Shown: positions 46,353 to 56,450 of the stretch, piece after piece
Layout of the letters: the number at the start of each line of letters is the position of its first letter
Numbering within the stretch: position 1 is the stretch's first letter
Assembly: GCA_018398585.1 (NCBI GenBank)
Contig: JAGTTD010000008.1
Span: forward strand, 3,050,501-3,114,500
DNA length: 64,000 nucleotides
DNA from: Simmondsia chinensis
Taxonomy: Eukaryota > Streptophyta > Magnoliopsida > Caryophyllales > Simmondsiaceae
Direction of reading: 5' to 3'
Made by a program: the position numbers and the translations under genes
Notes under the pieces: model-generated
The model's input: the letters and a program-made list of their open reading frames with translations, nothing else
What the model was told of the DNA's origin: nothing
The model's database searches: none

Positions 46353-47225
46353 GAGTCGGTTACCAAAATAATGCTAAAAAATAAAAAAATTAAAAAAATA
46401 ATGCCCAAAAAAAAATATTTCCAAATCTACTGTTGAACCGCGTTTGCAAAACGCGTTTAAATTTCAATAAAACCGGACCAAAGAAATGCGGTTTATTTAA
46501 GTATAAACCGCGTTTACTAAACGCGGTTCACTTAAACATAAACCGCGTCTACTAAACGCGGTTTATAAATGAACCGCGTCTACTAAATGCGGTTTACCCA
46601 TGAACCGCGTCTACAAAACGCTGTTTAACGTCAGGAATCCAAAATCCCCTTTTTTTTCACTTATACTTACCATTATGCCGCAATTCTTCACTTTTTTGTT
46701 CGCTTATAGTTTTCATTATGCCGTAATTTGTGATGATTATCATATTGATCCCATAATGGTAAGCTCCAACATCATAAGTGGAGGTCAAATAACTCCAATA
46801 ATAGTACTTGAAAGATCTCTAATGTATAAGCAAAAGAAAGGAGGAGGCGAACGACGTGACTGGTGGTGGGTTAACGAGAAAGAGGCAGAGAGATGGTGAG
46901 AGCAGCGGAGAGAGCACGCGTGAATGAATGGGCCAAGGTTTTTTAGATAAACCTAATAAACCGGGTCATAAAGACGCGGTTATAACAACAATAAACCGCG
47001 TCTTTATGACGCGGTTTTTTCTTTAATAAACCTCGTCTTCATGATGCGGTTTTAATAATATAACCGCGTTATTAAAACACGAGTAATGTTAAACGCGGTT
47101 TATGGACGCGGTTTATTAAAGCCGCGTTTTGTAAACGCGGTTCAACATTAGATTTGGAAATATTTTTTTTTCAGCATTATTTTTTTAATTTTTTTATTTT
47201 TTAGTATTATTTTGGGAACCAACTC
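46353..47225. mobile_element. Mutator-like MITE with AACCGCG subterminal repeats
   Basis: Inverted ends of about 80 bp are nearly identical: GAGTCGGTTACCAAAATAAT at the left and the complement of ATTATTTTGGGAACCAACTC at the right. Flanks TTACAATTA (46344-46352) and TTATAATTA (47226-47234) are a 9-bp pair with one difference, the size made by Mutator-like transposases. Inside both ends lie many AACCGCGT words, often as imperfect palindromes such as AACCGCGTTTACTAAACGCG. The centre (46625-46930) is unique sequence without a transposase, possibly captured host DNA. Confidence 0.88.
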
Positions 47226-47464
47226 TTATAATTAAAGGAGGGAGAAATTATCTCATATTCGAACCACTTGCTTCAATAGATAACAGTTTGCCACTACAGC
47301 AACCCCTATATGCATACTTTGTCGGCATAAAATACCATTTAAAGTAGCTTTGATATATGAAATTAATTACTGAAACAGAAAAATTGATCTCTATTGTAAT
47401 ACGGAGTTCGTTCGCATATATACCTTATTGATCTAGCCTGTTCGTTTGAGATCACCATTTATGC

Positions 47465-48010
47465 TGCAGCAACAACAACAACAACAACAGTTCCGGTGCC
47501 TTGCGGCTCCCACATAACGCAGGGTCTGGGGGGGGTGATGTACGCAGCCTTACCCCTTCCGGCAGGAAAGGAGACTGTTTCCGGGGACCCCCAACCTGAA
47601 GTGGTTGAGTTCCTGCAGATAAACCATCAATCAATAACCGTGCATAAAAAAACAAAAAAAAAAAGGGAGAAGGAGAAGAAGAGGAAGAGGAGGAAGAAGA
47701 AGAAGGAGGATGGGCAAAGTCATGGGCTAAGCTAGCCTAAAAGTGGTACACTACAGGTTATGCTCGCCTACGGAACTTAGGCTACCAGCCACTTTCCGCC
47801 CTACTCTACTCTGCTATCTTCGCTACTCTAATATAAGCCCTCCAACGTGTCCTATCTAAGGCCATCTCCTCTCTTAGGTTTAGGTGGGTTAGGTCTTGAC
47901 GAATCGTCTCCGGCCAGCTCTGCTTTGGTCTGCCCCTCCCTCTTCTGCTTATCGCTGTGCTGAGTTGTTCACACCTCCTGACTGGGGCTGAAGTCGGTCT
48001 TTTGCTAACA
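47465..48010 (-). mobile_element. 5'-truncated RTE-type LINE with SINE-like tail
   Basis: Perfect 18-bp copies TGAGATCACCATTTATGC at 47447-47464 and 48011-48028 bound it. On the minus strand it has the RTE protein end, then a UTR rich in CTT/CCT, then the shared tail (GGTTGGGGGTCCCCGGAAAC, GGCTGCGTACATCACCCCC, GCACCGGAAC) and a TTG repeat of about seven units. Confidence 0.92.
47806..48010 (-). pseudogene. RTE LINE ORF C-terminal fragment
   Basis: An uninterrupted frame to TAG at 47806-47808 reads PTSAPVRRCEQLSTAISRRG, RGRPKQSWPETIRQDLTHLN and LREEMALDRTRWRAYIRVAK. It is close to the protein end at 27072-27293 and carries the same W-ETIRQDL and DR-R-R pattern. Only the C-terminal domain remains. 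Confidence 0.88.
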
Positions 48011-48267
48011 TGAGATCACCATTTATGCAAATAAATAAAATAAATCCTTTGCAAACCATACAAGAAGAATTAATTATTATGTTTGGTAATTAATATTAAC
48101 AAAATTGTTGATTGATACAATGAAAATTGTAAAGATAATATAAATATCAAAATATAAATAATCTCTTTTAATGGATACTTATTAAATTAATTCTTATTAA
48201 CTACCTATTTCAAGAAAAGAAAACTAACTGAAGTTAGTAATATTAATACTAGAATAATACTAAAGGT

Positions 48268-48688
48268 TTCTTTTACTGAAATCCACCTAAATTTTATGAG
48301 TAGTTTTAAAAAATCACCTAAATTTTCTAATTTTCTAAAAAACCTCCAAAATTTTTCAATGTGATGCCTTGATGTTAATGTTGTTAACAACCGCTAGTTT
48401 TGCTGATGTGGTTTTTGAAAAAAAAAAAATGAGAAAATAATTTATAATTTAAAATATATAGTTAAAACAATTTTAAATATATTAGTATTAAATCATTAAA
48501 GAAATGATTTAAATATCTAAAAAAAAAAAATATTTCTTAAATGCGACATTAGCAAAAACTAACGGTGTTAACCTTAAGGTGTGGCATTAAAAATTTTGAA
48601 ACTTTAGGTGGTTTTTAAAAAAAATAGAAAATCTCAGTAATTGTTTGAAAATCACACCAAAAATTTAAGTGATTTTTTTAGTAAAAAC
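48268..48688. mobile_element. AT-rich foldback MITE
   Basis: The left arm (TCACCTAAATTTTCTAATTT and AACCTCCAAAATTTTTCAAT) pairs with the right arm (GGCATTAAAAATTTTGAAAC, TAGGTGGTTTTTAAAA). The centre contains GTTAACAACCGCTAGTTTTG and its inverted form. It is related to 21449-21830. Confidence 0.5.
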
Positions 48689-48790
48689 ACTCTAATGATA
48701 AAGATTTTTGGGTTTTACTATATTAAAATTGGCCTGTCATTAACAAAAGTACTCTGACAATAACGCTATCTTAAAAAAACCAATATAAAT

Positions 48791-48927
48791 ACAACAACAA
48801 CAACAACAAATTCAGTGCCTCCAAGGCTCCTGCATAAGCAGGGTCGGGGGGTGGATGTACGCAGCGTTCCCCCTTCAGAGAGCTACCCTGAAGAGAGGCT
48901 GTTTCCGAGGACCCCAGCCTGCTATAA
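48791..48927 (-). mobile_element. 3' domain of the SINE/RTE-LINE family, no 5S part (J)
   Basis: The minus strand runs from GCTGGGGTCCTCGG to GCACTGAATTTG and a TTG repeat. Target copies AAACCAATATAAAT flank it (ends at 48790 and 48945, within 48773-48790 and 48928-48945). The insertion begins exactly at the junction block, where the 5S part would have stopped, so it is a truncated copy of the SINE or of the LINE. Confidence 0.86.
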
Positions 48928-48945
48928 AAAAAAACCAATATAAAT

Positions 48946-49722
48946 AAAAATTACTAAATAAGAAATGTCGCTTTACAACCATGCCACCCACCATTACATG
49001 TTCTACTAAAAATCTCAACCAAAACTTCCTAAAGTTATCTAAATGAACCTTGCTATGACTCAAAAAAGTGAATCCCAATTAGCCGTCGGGCTTCCCGTGT
49101 AGAGTTTGATTTTATTTTATAATGAGTCGAATGCTGAAATTTTTTTTGACTCGATTCTCGCCCTGATCCGACTCGGTTTTATGTATGTCTTTCAAGAGCA
49201 CTAGGGTCTGCATGAGGTTATAAAACACCTACATAGTGTTTGTGCGAGCAATGATGTAAGCATGAGAAAATTATAACGAAAACGCAATTCCACATTAATC
49301 TTGTGTCATATTTTATCATTTTTTTCTCGTTGAAATTTTGTAGCTCTTATGTCCATGTATTCATGTCTACTCATACAAATATCTATCTGCGTTTAAGAAC
49401 AGAAAGTATGTCAACCTCATACTATATATCGAAACTAGAATGATGTTAAAAGTGTAGGCAACAACAACTCTGATATAACGTTTAGAACAATTATTCTAAA
49501 AGCTTAAATTGTCAGATGAATGTTGACGGATAATTATATTATATATCTCTAACAAAAAGCAAGGAGAAGAAAGCAAATATATGAGTAGGCTTTTAGCCCT
49601 ACTTTTACTTAAAATGTGAAGACATCCCATGAAATTAAAAAGCAACATAAATAAAAAAGTGAAAATGTGAAGATGTAGGGCACAATTTCACATGTTTAGG
49701 TCACCTCCTTAAGCACTTTATT
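48946..49722. other. AT-rich spacer
   Basis: No gene or element recognised. Confidence 0.4.
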
Positions 49723-49861
49723 TTCGATAATTAGTGACAAAAACGCAATACAAAATAAGCAACTTGCACAAACGAACCCGGAGTCAACCTGTACATAGAC
49801 GGCTCCTTAACTCTAACCCTGCTTCGGCAAGAGCCTCTTAGGCACTGGGTTGTTGTTGTTA
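49723..49861. repeat. L1 3' end remnant followed by a SINE tail fragment
   Basis: At 49723-49805 TTTTCGATAATTAGTGACAA and CGAACCCGGAGTCAACC resemble the 13510-13600 sequence, taken as a minus-strand L1 end. At about 49810-49861 a plus-strand fragment of the SINE tail follows (ACCCTGCTTCGGCAAGAGCC, GCACTGGGTTGTTGTTGTT). Confidence 0.5.
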
Positions 49862-49970
49862 CTGATAATGATGCTCCATATCAGTAGGTTACCCCCAACC
49901 AAGATTCCGAAAACAAAAATGTCCGTGAAATTAGATTGCTCATGAATTTAAATCCATATCTATGGAAAAT

Positions 49971-50378
49971 AGTTTTTTTTTTTTTTTTAAGAGGTGAAGA
50001 TAGAGCTACACGACCATAAGGACGGCATCTTAAGAGAGGACATCCAAGGTCTCAGCTCACGCATAGAAAGAAGAGTGAGGGAGGGAGCATAGTTCGAAAA
50101 GGAAATACCCGCACTCTCATAATTAGCATTAGCTAGCCAATTAGTTGATCGATTTGCCTCTCTGAAGACATTGTTCAATGAAATCTGCTCAAGAGAAGAA
50201 CAAATGGTGCGAATGTCTTCCACAATAGTCGTAATGTCTACAGAAATGGCAAACTGCCCTTTGAGAGCCTTGATAATGACCTTATTATCACCCTCAGCAA
50301 TGATCTGGATTCCAGGAATGCAAAATAGTCATATTTGTTCCCATATAGCTCTCGAAAACAAAGTTCTTTATATAATTT
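49971..50378 (-). pseudogene. 5'-truncated L1 LINE: RNase H C-terminus and poly(A)
   Basis: The A tail appears as a T run at 49973-49988. Flanks TCTATGGAAAAT (49959-49970) and TCTATAGAAAAT (50379-50390) are target copies. The minus strand encodes the end of RNase H: EDIRTICSSLEQISLNNVFR and EANRSTNWLANANYES, as in plant L1 ORF2 (V-REAN--ADWLA). Upstream codons resembling an AEGDNKVIIKAL block are interrupted. The truncation left only the last domain. Confidence 0.85.
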
Positions 50379-50439
50379 TCTATAGAAAATTACATGCTAT
50401 TAGCATTTTGGTGTAAGAGTCGTCTTCACATTAGCGAAA

Positions 50440-50560
50440 TTGGTTGGTATAGTGGTTAAATCTCTTGCTCTCCAGTATGATCTTGAGTTCGAGCTCATCT
50501 TCTCCCATTCTCACGTGTTGCTGGCTCTGCTTAGTGCAAAAATTACTGATCAAGAAAAAG
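50440..50560 (+). mobile_element. possible tRNA-derived SINE remnant
   Basis: TTGGTATAGTGGTTAAATCT resembles a tRNA A box and GAGTTCGAGCTC, about 40 bp downstream, a B box. Together they look like an RNA polymerase III internal promoter of a tRNA-related SINE. No acceptor-stem pairing is visible, so it is not a tRNA gene. Confidence 0.5.
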
Positions 50561-50656
50561 AAAAGTCTACCTACAAATGGGTGCTTATATGCTTTTTCTC
50601 CGATGATTGAGAATGCAAGTCCCAAAGGGTACCAAGTGCCGCCAAGGAGGCACAAA

Positions 50657-51121
50657 TACAACAACAACAACAAACCTAGTGCCTGCAAGGGCTCCCGCAA
50701 AAGCAGGGTCTGGGTGGGGGGTTGATGTACACAGCATTGCCCCTTCAGGGGGCTACCCTGAAGAGAGGCTGTTTCCGATGACCCCCAACTTGAGAATCTG
50801 ATCCGCAGCATAGAGCATGTGACCTAGCAGCAGGAGAGCATCAGAGCATGGGTATGGCAAAATACACGGCAAGCAAAACAACAAACTCAAAGCAAGACGC
50901 ATCAAGCAGAAATCAAAGGATAGGTAGGCGAGTAGCAACTCATGCGATCAAGTACACAACCTAAGTGCGCCAGGAGGATGTCAAGGCCTAACACTAGTAA
51001 GCTAGACTTCCCTACTCCAACTGAAGCATCTATAACCCCTATACTAGCCCTCCATTGGGCCCTATCTAAGGCCATCTCCTCTCGAAGGTTCAGGTGGTTG
51101 AGGTCTTGTCGCATCGTTTAT
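50657..51121 (-). mobile_element. 5'-truncated RTE-type LINE with SINE-like tail
   Basis: Target copies AAGGAGGCACAAA at 50644-50656 and 51122-51134 define the insertion. On the minus strand the RTE protein end is followed by a UTR and the shared tail: CAAGTTGGGGGTCATCGG, AAACAGCCTCTCTTCAGGG, GCTGTGTACATCAACCCC, AGACCCTGCTTTTGCGGGAG, GCACTAGGTTTG and a TTG repeat. This is the most complete LINE tail for comparison with the SINEs. Confidence 0.92.
50902..51121 (-). pseudogene. RTE LINE ORF C-terminal fragment
   Basis: The frame begins TMRQDLNHLNLREEMALDRA, then QWRASIGVIDASVGVG, and runs on past the usual end to a stop at 50902-50904. The last 40 or so residues have no equivalent in the other two copies, so the normal stop has probably been lost. 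Confidence 0.85.
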
Positions 51122-51269
51122 AAGGAGGCACAAAATATGACAATCGAAATAAAGCGAAACAAGGACTCAAAAGAACATTAAAACAAATGCCAACAACAAA
51201 ATACATCTGCAATAGCTATCTCCTAGTCCGTACTCCTCTAAATCCGTGTCCCCGCGTTTGAATGGTTTC

Positions 51270-52256
51270 TGTTGAGTTTCAGGTCGTATTCCTAGGGTTT
51301 AATCTTATCAACTTTAGTTCTTGATAAAATGACAATAACAACAAAGATTCACTACTTCAGATCTAGTTCAAGAAACCTGTAACTGTAGTTTAGCAAGATT
51401 CATCCAACACCGAACACATGCACAAAGAACACAGCGATAACAACGAGATTTACGTGGTTCAGCCTTTAAAGAAGGACCTACTCCACGGCTCCCTATTTCT
51501 AGGGAAGTCTATCCACTATAAGTCGAGTTCAAATATTACAGACCAGACTTCAACGATATACAACTTTATACAAAACCGATCCTTAAGGCTTCTAAGTCAG
51601 AAGCCTAAAGAAGAACGAAAATAAAGAGTAAGGGAGAAGAAAGCTCACAACCGAAGCCTACAAGGCTTCATACATGCTCCAAACTACCAAGATTTGAACG
51701 ATCAAGCCTTAACACCCACGAATATACTCAATCGCCTTCGATCGCCTCAAGATCGCCAGAGCAAACCAAAGAGAGGCGGTGGCTGAAGAGAAAAACGGAG
51801 AGCAAATGAAAAAAGCGTACGGCAGACCCTAAAAGGGTCAGTATATATAGGCAACCGATCTCCGATCCGTGGCAAAGCTCCAAGGTTCAATCTCGGCCGT
51901 TCGTACGAACCAGATCAACGGTCCATAAAAGCCCACAAGAAACACAAACAGTTTACCCGGATGGCTGACACGTGTCATCAATTTAAACTGAAAACAGGAA
52001 GCTTCCTGGAGAAGCTTCGGGCAGCGGGTAGTGGCACGGGCAAGTAAATAACGCACACGGTCAGGGGCAGCAATGGTATTTTACCTCTTGAATTATTTAA
52101 ATGTACAGTAATAGCTGGGTACCCAAAAATATATTTACCAAAAATTTACAACTTATGCCACTTGACATTTACACCCTTTAATCTATAATATTTGAACATT
52201 TCTTGACTTAAATTTTCTTGACATAGTTAAGTCATATAGGGACCAATTTTACAACA
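51270..52256 (-). repeat. 3' LTR of the intact Copia element
   Basis: It begins TGTTGAG and ends TTACAACA on the plus strand (sense TGTTGTAA to CTCAACA). A TATA-like box (sense CCTATATATAC) is the complement of about 51840-51850, which puts R-U5 at roughly 51270-51815. This is the only full LTR left to the element, and it points away from the coding region. Confidence 0.88.
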
Positions 52257-52270
52257 ATTCTCCACCTTGG
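52257..52270 (-). promoter_or_regulatory. polypurine tract (plus-strand primer)
   Basis: The sense strand reads CCAAGGTGGAGAAT directly before the LTR start TGTTG, the expected place and composition. Confidence 0.8.
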
Positions 52271-52373
52271 TACCTATATGGGTTAACTACTGGACATTCC
52301 CTAGTAATAGGAGCAAAAAACACATTGGGTTCGTCATCCATGGTCCCAATTACTTTGAACCAAGTTAATACAC

Positions 52374-55300
52374 TTAAGTAACTTGTCCAAAGTCAAATTT
52401 TTTTGTGCCCATATCCACTGGATTTTCAGCAGTACAGATTTTTCGCAGTTCAACAGTGTTCCTTTCAAGCATGTCGTTTACAAAATTCCTCTTGATAGCT
52501 AAGTGCTTAGTCCTATCATGAAACACGGGGTTTTTACACAATGCAAGGGCTGATTGACTGTCCGAAAACAGTACGGGAGGCCCGTTATCGAGGTTTATTT
52601 CTGACAGTAAGCCTCTCAGCCAGGTAGCCGCTTTTATGGCTTCTGTGAGGGCCTCAAATTCAGCCTCAGTGGTTGACAGCGCAGTCACAGGCTGCAACTT
52701 AGACTTCCAACAAATGGCTCCACCATTTAAAGTGTAAATGTAAGCACTAGTGGATCTCCTTTTATCTACGTCCCCCCCAAAGTCAGAATCGGTGTAACCT
52801 ATCAATCTAAGGTAGGTTTTTGTCCGACTAAAAGTAAGTCCCAGTTTATAGGTTTGTTTAATGTACCTTAACAACCACTTAACTCCATCCCAATGTTCCT
52901 TTCCGGGGTTACTCATAAACCTAGACAAAACACTTAAAGGAAAAGCTAAGTCTGGACGTGTACAAGTCATAGCATACATTAAGGAACCTATAACATTCGC
53001 ATATGGGACTCTTTCCATTTGTTTCTTTTCTATCTCATTCGTGGGACACTGTTGAACTGTATACTTATACTGACTTGCTAAGGGCAATTTTACAGGTTTA
53101 CATTCAGACATGTTGAATCTAACCAATACCTTTTCCAAATACCTTTGTTGAGATAAGTGCACTGTTTCAGCTGTTGGATCCCTGGTAATTTCCATACCAA
53201 GTATCTTCTTGGCCTTTCCTAGATCTTTCATATCGAACTCAGCACAAAGCGTTAGTTTCAAATCATTAATATGATTCATGGATTTACTGGCCAGCAGCAT
53301 ATCATCCACATAAATCAGCAAATACAGTGCATCAACAGTATCAGCATGTTTAAAATAAAAACAAGTATCATGTATTGATCTACTAAAGCCCCTGCTTCTT
53401 ATAAATTGGTCAAAGCGTTTGTACCATTGTCTAGGGGATTGTTTTAGGCCATATAGAGACCTCTTAAGTAGACAAACATGGTTTTCATGGCTTGGTTCAA
53501 TAAAGCCCTCAGGTTGGGCCATAAAGATTTCCTCATCCAGCTCACCATGAAGGAAAGCTGTTGTAACATCCATTTGTTCCAGAAATAGGCTAAACTTAGC
53601 AGTTAGTGCCATAAGTATTCTTATGGTTGTGTGCTTTACAACGGGAGAAAAAATCTCATTATAGTCTACCCCTTCCTTTTGTGAAAAACCTTTTGCAACT
53701 AGTCGAGCCTTGAACCTTGGTTGTCCAGATGATGTATCGGGTTCTTTTACCTTATAAATCCACTTAGAACCTACCAATTTCCTATCCATTGGTTTAGGAA
53801 CCAAAACCCAAGTTTTGTTCCTTTTGAGGCTCTCCATTTCCTCTGTCATGGCTTTAAGCCACTGTTCAGAGGCAGCCCCACTAATAGCCTGAGTATAAGT
53901 GAGAGGTTCTGATTCTACATACTCTAGGGCAGTATTTAGGGCAAATGCAATACAATCCGCACTGCCAAACCTAACTGGTGCCCTAATTTCTCTCCTCTCC
54001 CTATCTCTAGCTAGTTGGCAGTTTGATAGGTCTGTTTGTTCAATTGTTTCTTGAGGTTCAGTGCTCCCTTCAGCACTGTCAGTCACCTCTTCCTCAGGAT
54101 TTAAGGTCTGGTTTTCCTGGTATACAGGCTCTGGTGGGCTGATCTCGAACTCATAGAGTTCAGGATCATACTTCCTAGGGTTGGAGGAAGTGGCTGCTGT
54201 ATCGGCAGCCATTATTTTCTCCAAGTAAGGGAATTCCTCTTCATTAAAGGTTACATCCCTACTAATTATAATTTTGGTTCTGTTTCCATCCCTAACACCC
54301 ACCCTATACCCCTTTACACCATCCGGATAGCCTAGAAAAACACCTTTTATAGCCCTGGGTTCAAGTTTTCCTTCAGATTGATGTGCATACGCAGCACATC
54401 CAAAAACCTTTAAAATAGAATAGTCGCTTGTTTTTCCAGTCCATTTTTCCTCAGGGGTTTTAAAATCAATTGCAGAGGAGGGAGTACGATTAATTAGATA
54501 ACATGCAGTAGCTACAGCCTCCCCCCAAAAGTTTTTACCAAGTCCTGATGCAAATAACATGCATCTTACCCTGTCAAGGAGCGTACGGTTCATTCTTTCA
54601 ACTAGTCCGTTTTGTTGAGGAGTTTTCCTAACAGTGTTGTGTCTTTTAATACCATTTTGAGCACATAAACTATCAAATTCAGCGTTTATATATTCAAGTC
54701 CATTATCAGTTCTAAGTACCTTAATCTTCCTACCTGTTTGATTTTCTATAAGGTTCTTCCACCTAACAAAGGCACTAAAACATTCATCCTTTGTTTTAAG
54801 TAGGTAAACCCAAACCTTCCTAGAGAAATCATCTACCATAGATAGGAAGTAGTATGCTCCACCTAAAGTGGGTACCCTTGCTGGTCCCCACAGGTCAGAG
54901 TGGATATAGTCTAACGGTGACTTAGTTATATGGATTCCAGATTTAAAAGATAGTTTATGATGTTTTCCAAATATGCATGACTCACAGAAATCAGGTTTAG
55001 ACACATAACCACCCCCTAACAGCCCTCTCTTGTTCAGCTCATTCAGGCCCCTCTCTGATACATGTCCTAATCTTTTGTGCCAAAGGTTGGTTAGGTCAGT
55101 TTTCTCTACAATAGAGCAGCCAGCAGGAACTACGTCACCTCTAAGCACATATAGACCGTTCTTGACCTCTCCTCTTAGCATTACAAGGGAACCCTTAAGG
55201 ACCTTCATTACCCCCTGTTGTGCCTTTAAGGTCATACCAGCCTGGTCTAATTGTCCTAGAGAAATTAGGTTCCTTCTAAGTTCAGGCACATGCCTAACTC

Positions 55301-56408
55301 CCTTTAGGGTAAAGTCAATCCCGTTTGACCCCTTAACCCTAACTGACCCTATCCCAACTACTTGGCATCCGTGGTTATTTCCCAACAGCACCTTTCCCCC
55401 TGCTACAGTCCGGTATTCAGTAAAGAAGGATCTATCTGAAGTCATATGGAAGCTACACCCTGAGTCTAGAACCCACTCATGTGTAGTTTGGTCTGTGGAT
55501 ACTACTAATACTTCAGCGGAGTCATATCCGTCATTAAATTCAGTGTTGTCAGTTGTGCCGTTAAATTTTCTTTGATAATCTGGACAGTATCTTTTAATGT
55601 GGCCTAGTTTACCACACTCATAACACTTTACTTTACTACAATCTCTTCTAGGTCTTGAACTAGATCTGTTTCGACTCTTACTTCTTCTCCTTTCCTTATT
55701 GTTGTAGTTGTTATGGTTGTTATGATTGTTATGGTTGTTATGATTGTTATGGTTGTTATGGTTGTTATGGTTGTCTCGAGTCTTTGTCCTACCCCTGACT
55801 GACAGCCCTTCCCCACTGTTACTGGTTGGTGGATACTTCCCTTCCTTCCTAAGTTCTAGGATCTTGGATCTTAGGGCCTTTGTTACGTCTTTCAATGCTA
55901 CAGTGTCACGTCCATATCTTAGTGTGTCTTTAAAGGACCTAAGATATTTAGGTAAGGCACATAGTAACAATACAGCCAACAATTCATCAGCAACAGTAAC
56001 TTTAACATTTTCTAGATCTTGACAGATTTTATGGAACTCATCTATAGAGTCCTCTAGAGGTTTAGTCTCACTCACCTTAAAGGTGAAAAGGGATTCCATG
56101 CACAATATCCTATTGGACAATGACTCAGACTTGTAGATTTCTTCTAACTTAGCCCATATATCTGCTACGGTCTTTTCAGAGCGAATCTGATTAAGTACCG
56201 AGTTATCAAGACTAAGTAATAAAGAAGCATAAGCTTTATGTTCGACTTCTACTTTCTCCTTTTCAGTTAGATAAGTTGGTTGATCCTTTTCGGGCAAAAG
56301 TGCAGTTCCAGCACCTTGTGCCATAAGGATAGCTTTCATTTTTAGTTTCCATAGGTTGAAATCATTCCTACCGTCAAACCTTTCAATATCAACCCTAGCA
56401 GACGCCAT
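52374..56408 (-). CDS. Copia gag-pol polyprotein, intact (1344 aa)
   Basis: One open frame encodes all proteins needed for retrotransposition. Gag is at about residues 1-255 (FNLWKLKMKAILMAQGAG near 17). An HNN tripeptide run lies at about 211-236, followed by an Arg/Ser-rich stretch and zinc knuckle CYECGKLGHIKRYC near 259. Protease VLDSGCSFHMTSD is near 312. The integrase HHCC region includes LWHKRLGHVSERGLNEL; the catalytic core has YIHSDLWGP near 498 and VLRTDNGLEY downstream. Reverse transcriptase starts KWIYKVKEPD and carries YVDDMLLAS near 1033. RNase H has GYTDSDFGGD near 1204 and DSQSALAL near 1282. The start ATG lies about 30 bp downstream of the PBS. The protein looks functional, but the 5' LTR promoter is missing. 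Confidence 0.96.
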   Translation of the reverse strand: MASARVDIERFDGRNDFNLWKLKMKAILMAQGAGTALLPEKDQPTYLTEKEKVEVEHKAYASLLLSLDNSVLNQIRSEKTVADIWAKLEEIYKSESLSNRILCMESLFTFKVSETKPLEDSIDEFHKICQDLENVKVTVADELLAVLLLCALPKYLRSFKDTLRYGRDTVALKDVTKALRSKILELRKEGKYPPTSNSGEGLSVRGRTKTRDNHNNHNNHNNHNNHNNHNNHNNYNNKERRRSKSRNRSSSRPRRDCSKVKCYECGKLGHIKRYCPDYQRKFNGTTDNTEFNDGYDSAEVLVVSTDQTTHEWVLDSGCSFHMTSDRSFFTEYRTVAGGKVLLGNNHGCQVVGIGSVRVKGSNGIDFTLKGVRHVPELRRNLISLGQLDQAGMTLKAQQGVMKVLKGSLVMLRGEVKNGLYVLRGDVVPAGCSIVEKTDLTNLWHKRLGHVSERGLNELNKRGLLGGGYVSKPDFCESCIFGKHHKLSFKSGIHITKSPLDYIHSDLWGPARVPTLGGAYYFLSMVDDFSRKVWVYLLKTKDECFSAFVRWKNLIENQTGRKIKVLRTDNGLEYINAEFDSLCAQNGIKRHNTVRKTPQQNGLVERMNRTLLDRVRCMLFASGLGKNFWGEAVATACYLINRTPSSAIDFKTPEEKWTGKTSDYSILKVFGCAAYAHQSEGKLEPRAIKGVFLGYPDGVKGYRVGVRDGNRTKIIISRDVTFNEEEFPYLEKIMAADTAATSSNPRKYDPELYEFEISPPEPVYQENQTLNPEEEVTDSAEGSTEPQETIEQTDLSNCQLARDRERREIRAPVRFGSADCIAFALNTALEYVESEPLTYTQAISGAASEQWLKAMTEEMESLKRNKTWVLVPKPMDRKLVGSKWIYKVKEPDTSSGQPRFKARLVAKGFSQKEGVDYNEIFSPVVKHTTIRILMALTAKFSLFLEQMDVTTAFLHGELDEEIFMAQPEGFIEPSHENHVCLLKRSLYGLKQSPRQWYKRFDQFIRSRGFSRSIHDTCFYFKHADTVDALYLLIYVDDMLLASKSMNHINDLKLTLCAEFDMKDLGKAKKILGMEITRDPTAETVHLSQQRYLEKVLVRFNMSECKPVKLPLASQYKYTVQQCPTNEIEKKQMERVPYANVIGSLMYAMTCTRPDLAFPLSVLSRFMSNPGKEHWDGVKWLLRYIKQTYKLGLTFSRTKTYLRLIGYTDSDFGGDVDKRRSTSAYIYTLNGGAICWKSKLQPVTALSTTEAEFEALTEAIKAATWLRGLLSEINLDNGPPVLFSDSQSALALCKNPVFHDRTKHLAIKRNFVNDMLERNTVELRKICTAENPVDMGTKKFDFGQVT

Positions 56409-56436
56409 ACTGTTTCTTTAAAGTAAAGAACCTGAT

Positions 56437-56450
56437 GCTCTGATACCACT
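56437..56450 (-). promoter_or_regulatory. primer-binding site (initiator Met tRNA type)
   Basis: The sense strand reads AGTGGTATCAGAGC, the usual Copia site complementary to initiator methionine tRNA, directly after the LTR end CTCAACA. Confidence 0.9.

Noticed and set aside
50440..50530. tRNA gene
   Set aside because: A and B box-like words are present but no cloverleaf with acceptor stem can be formed; better read as a SINE remnant.
55030..55575. 181-aa frame opposite the intact Copia polyprotein
   Set aside because: Antisense shadow of a real coding region.
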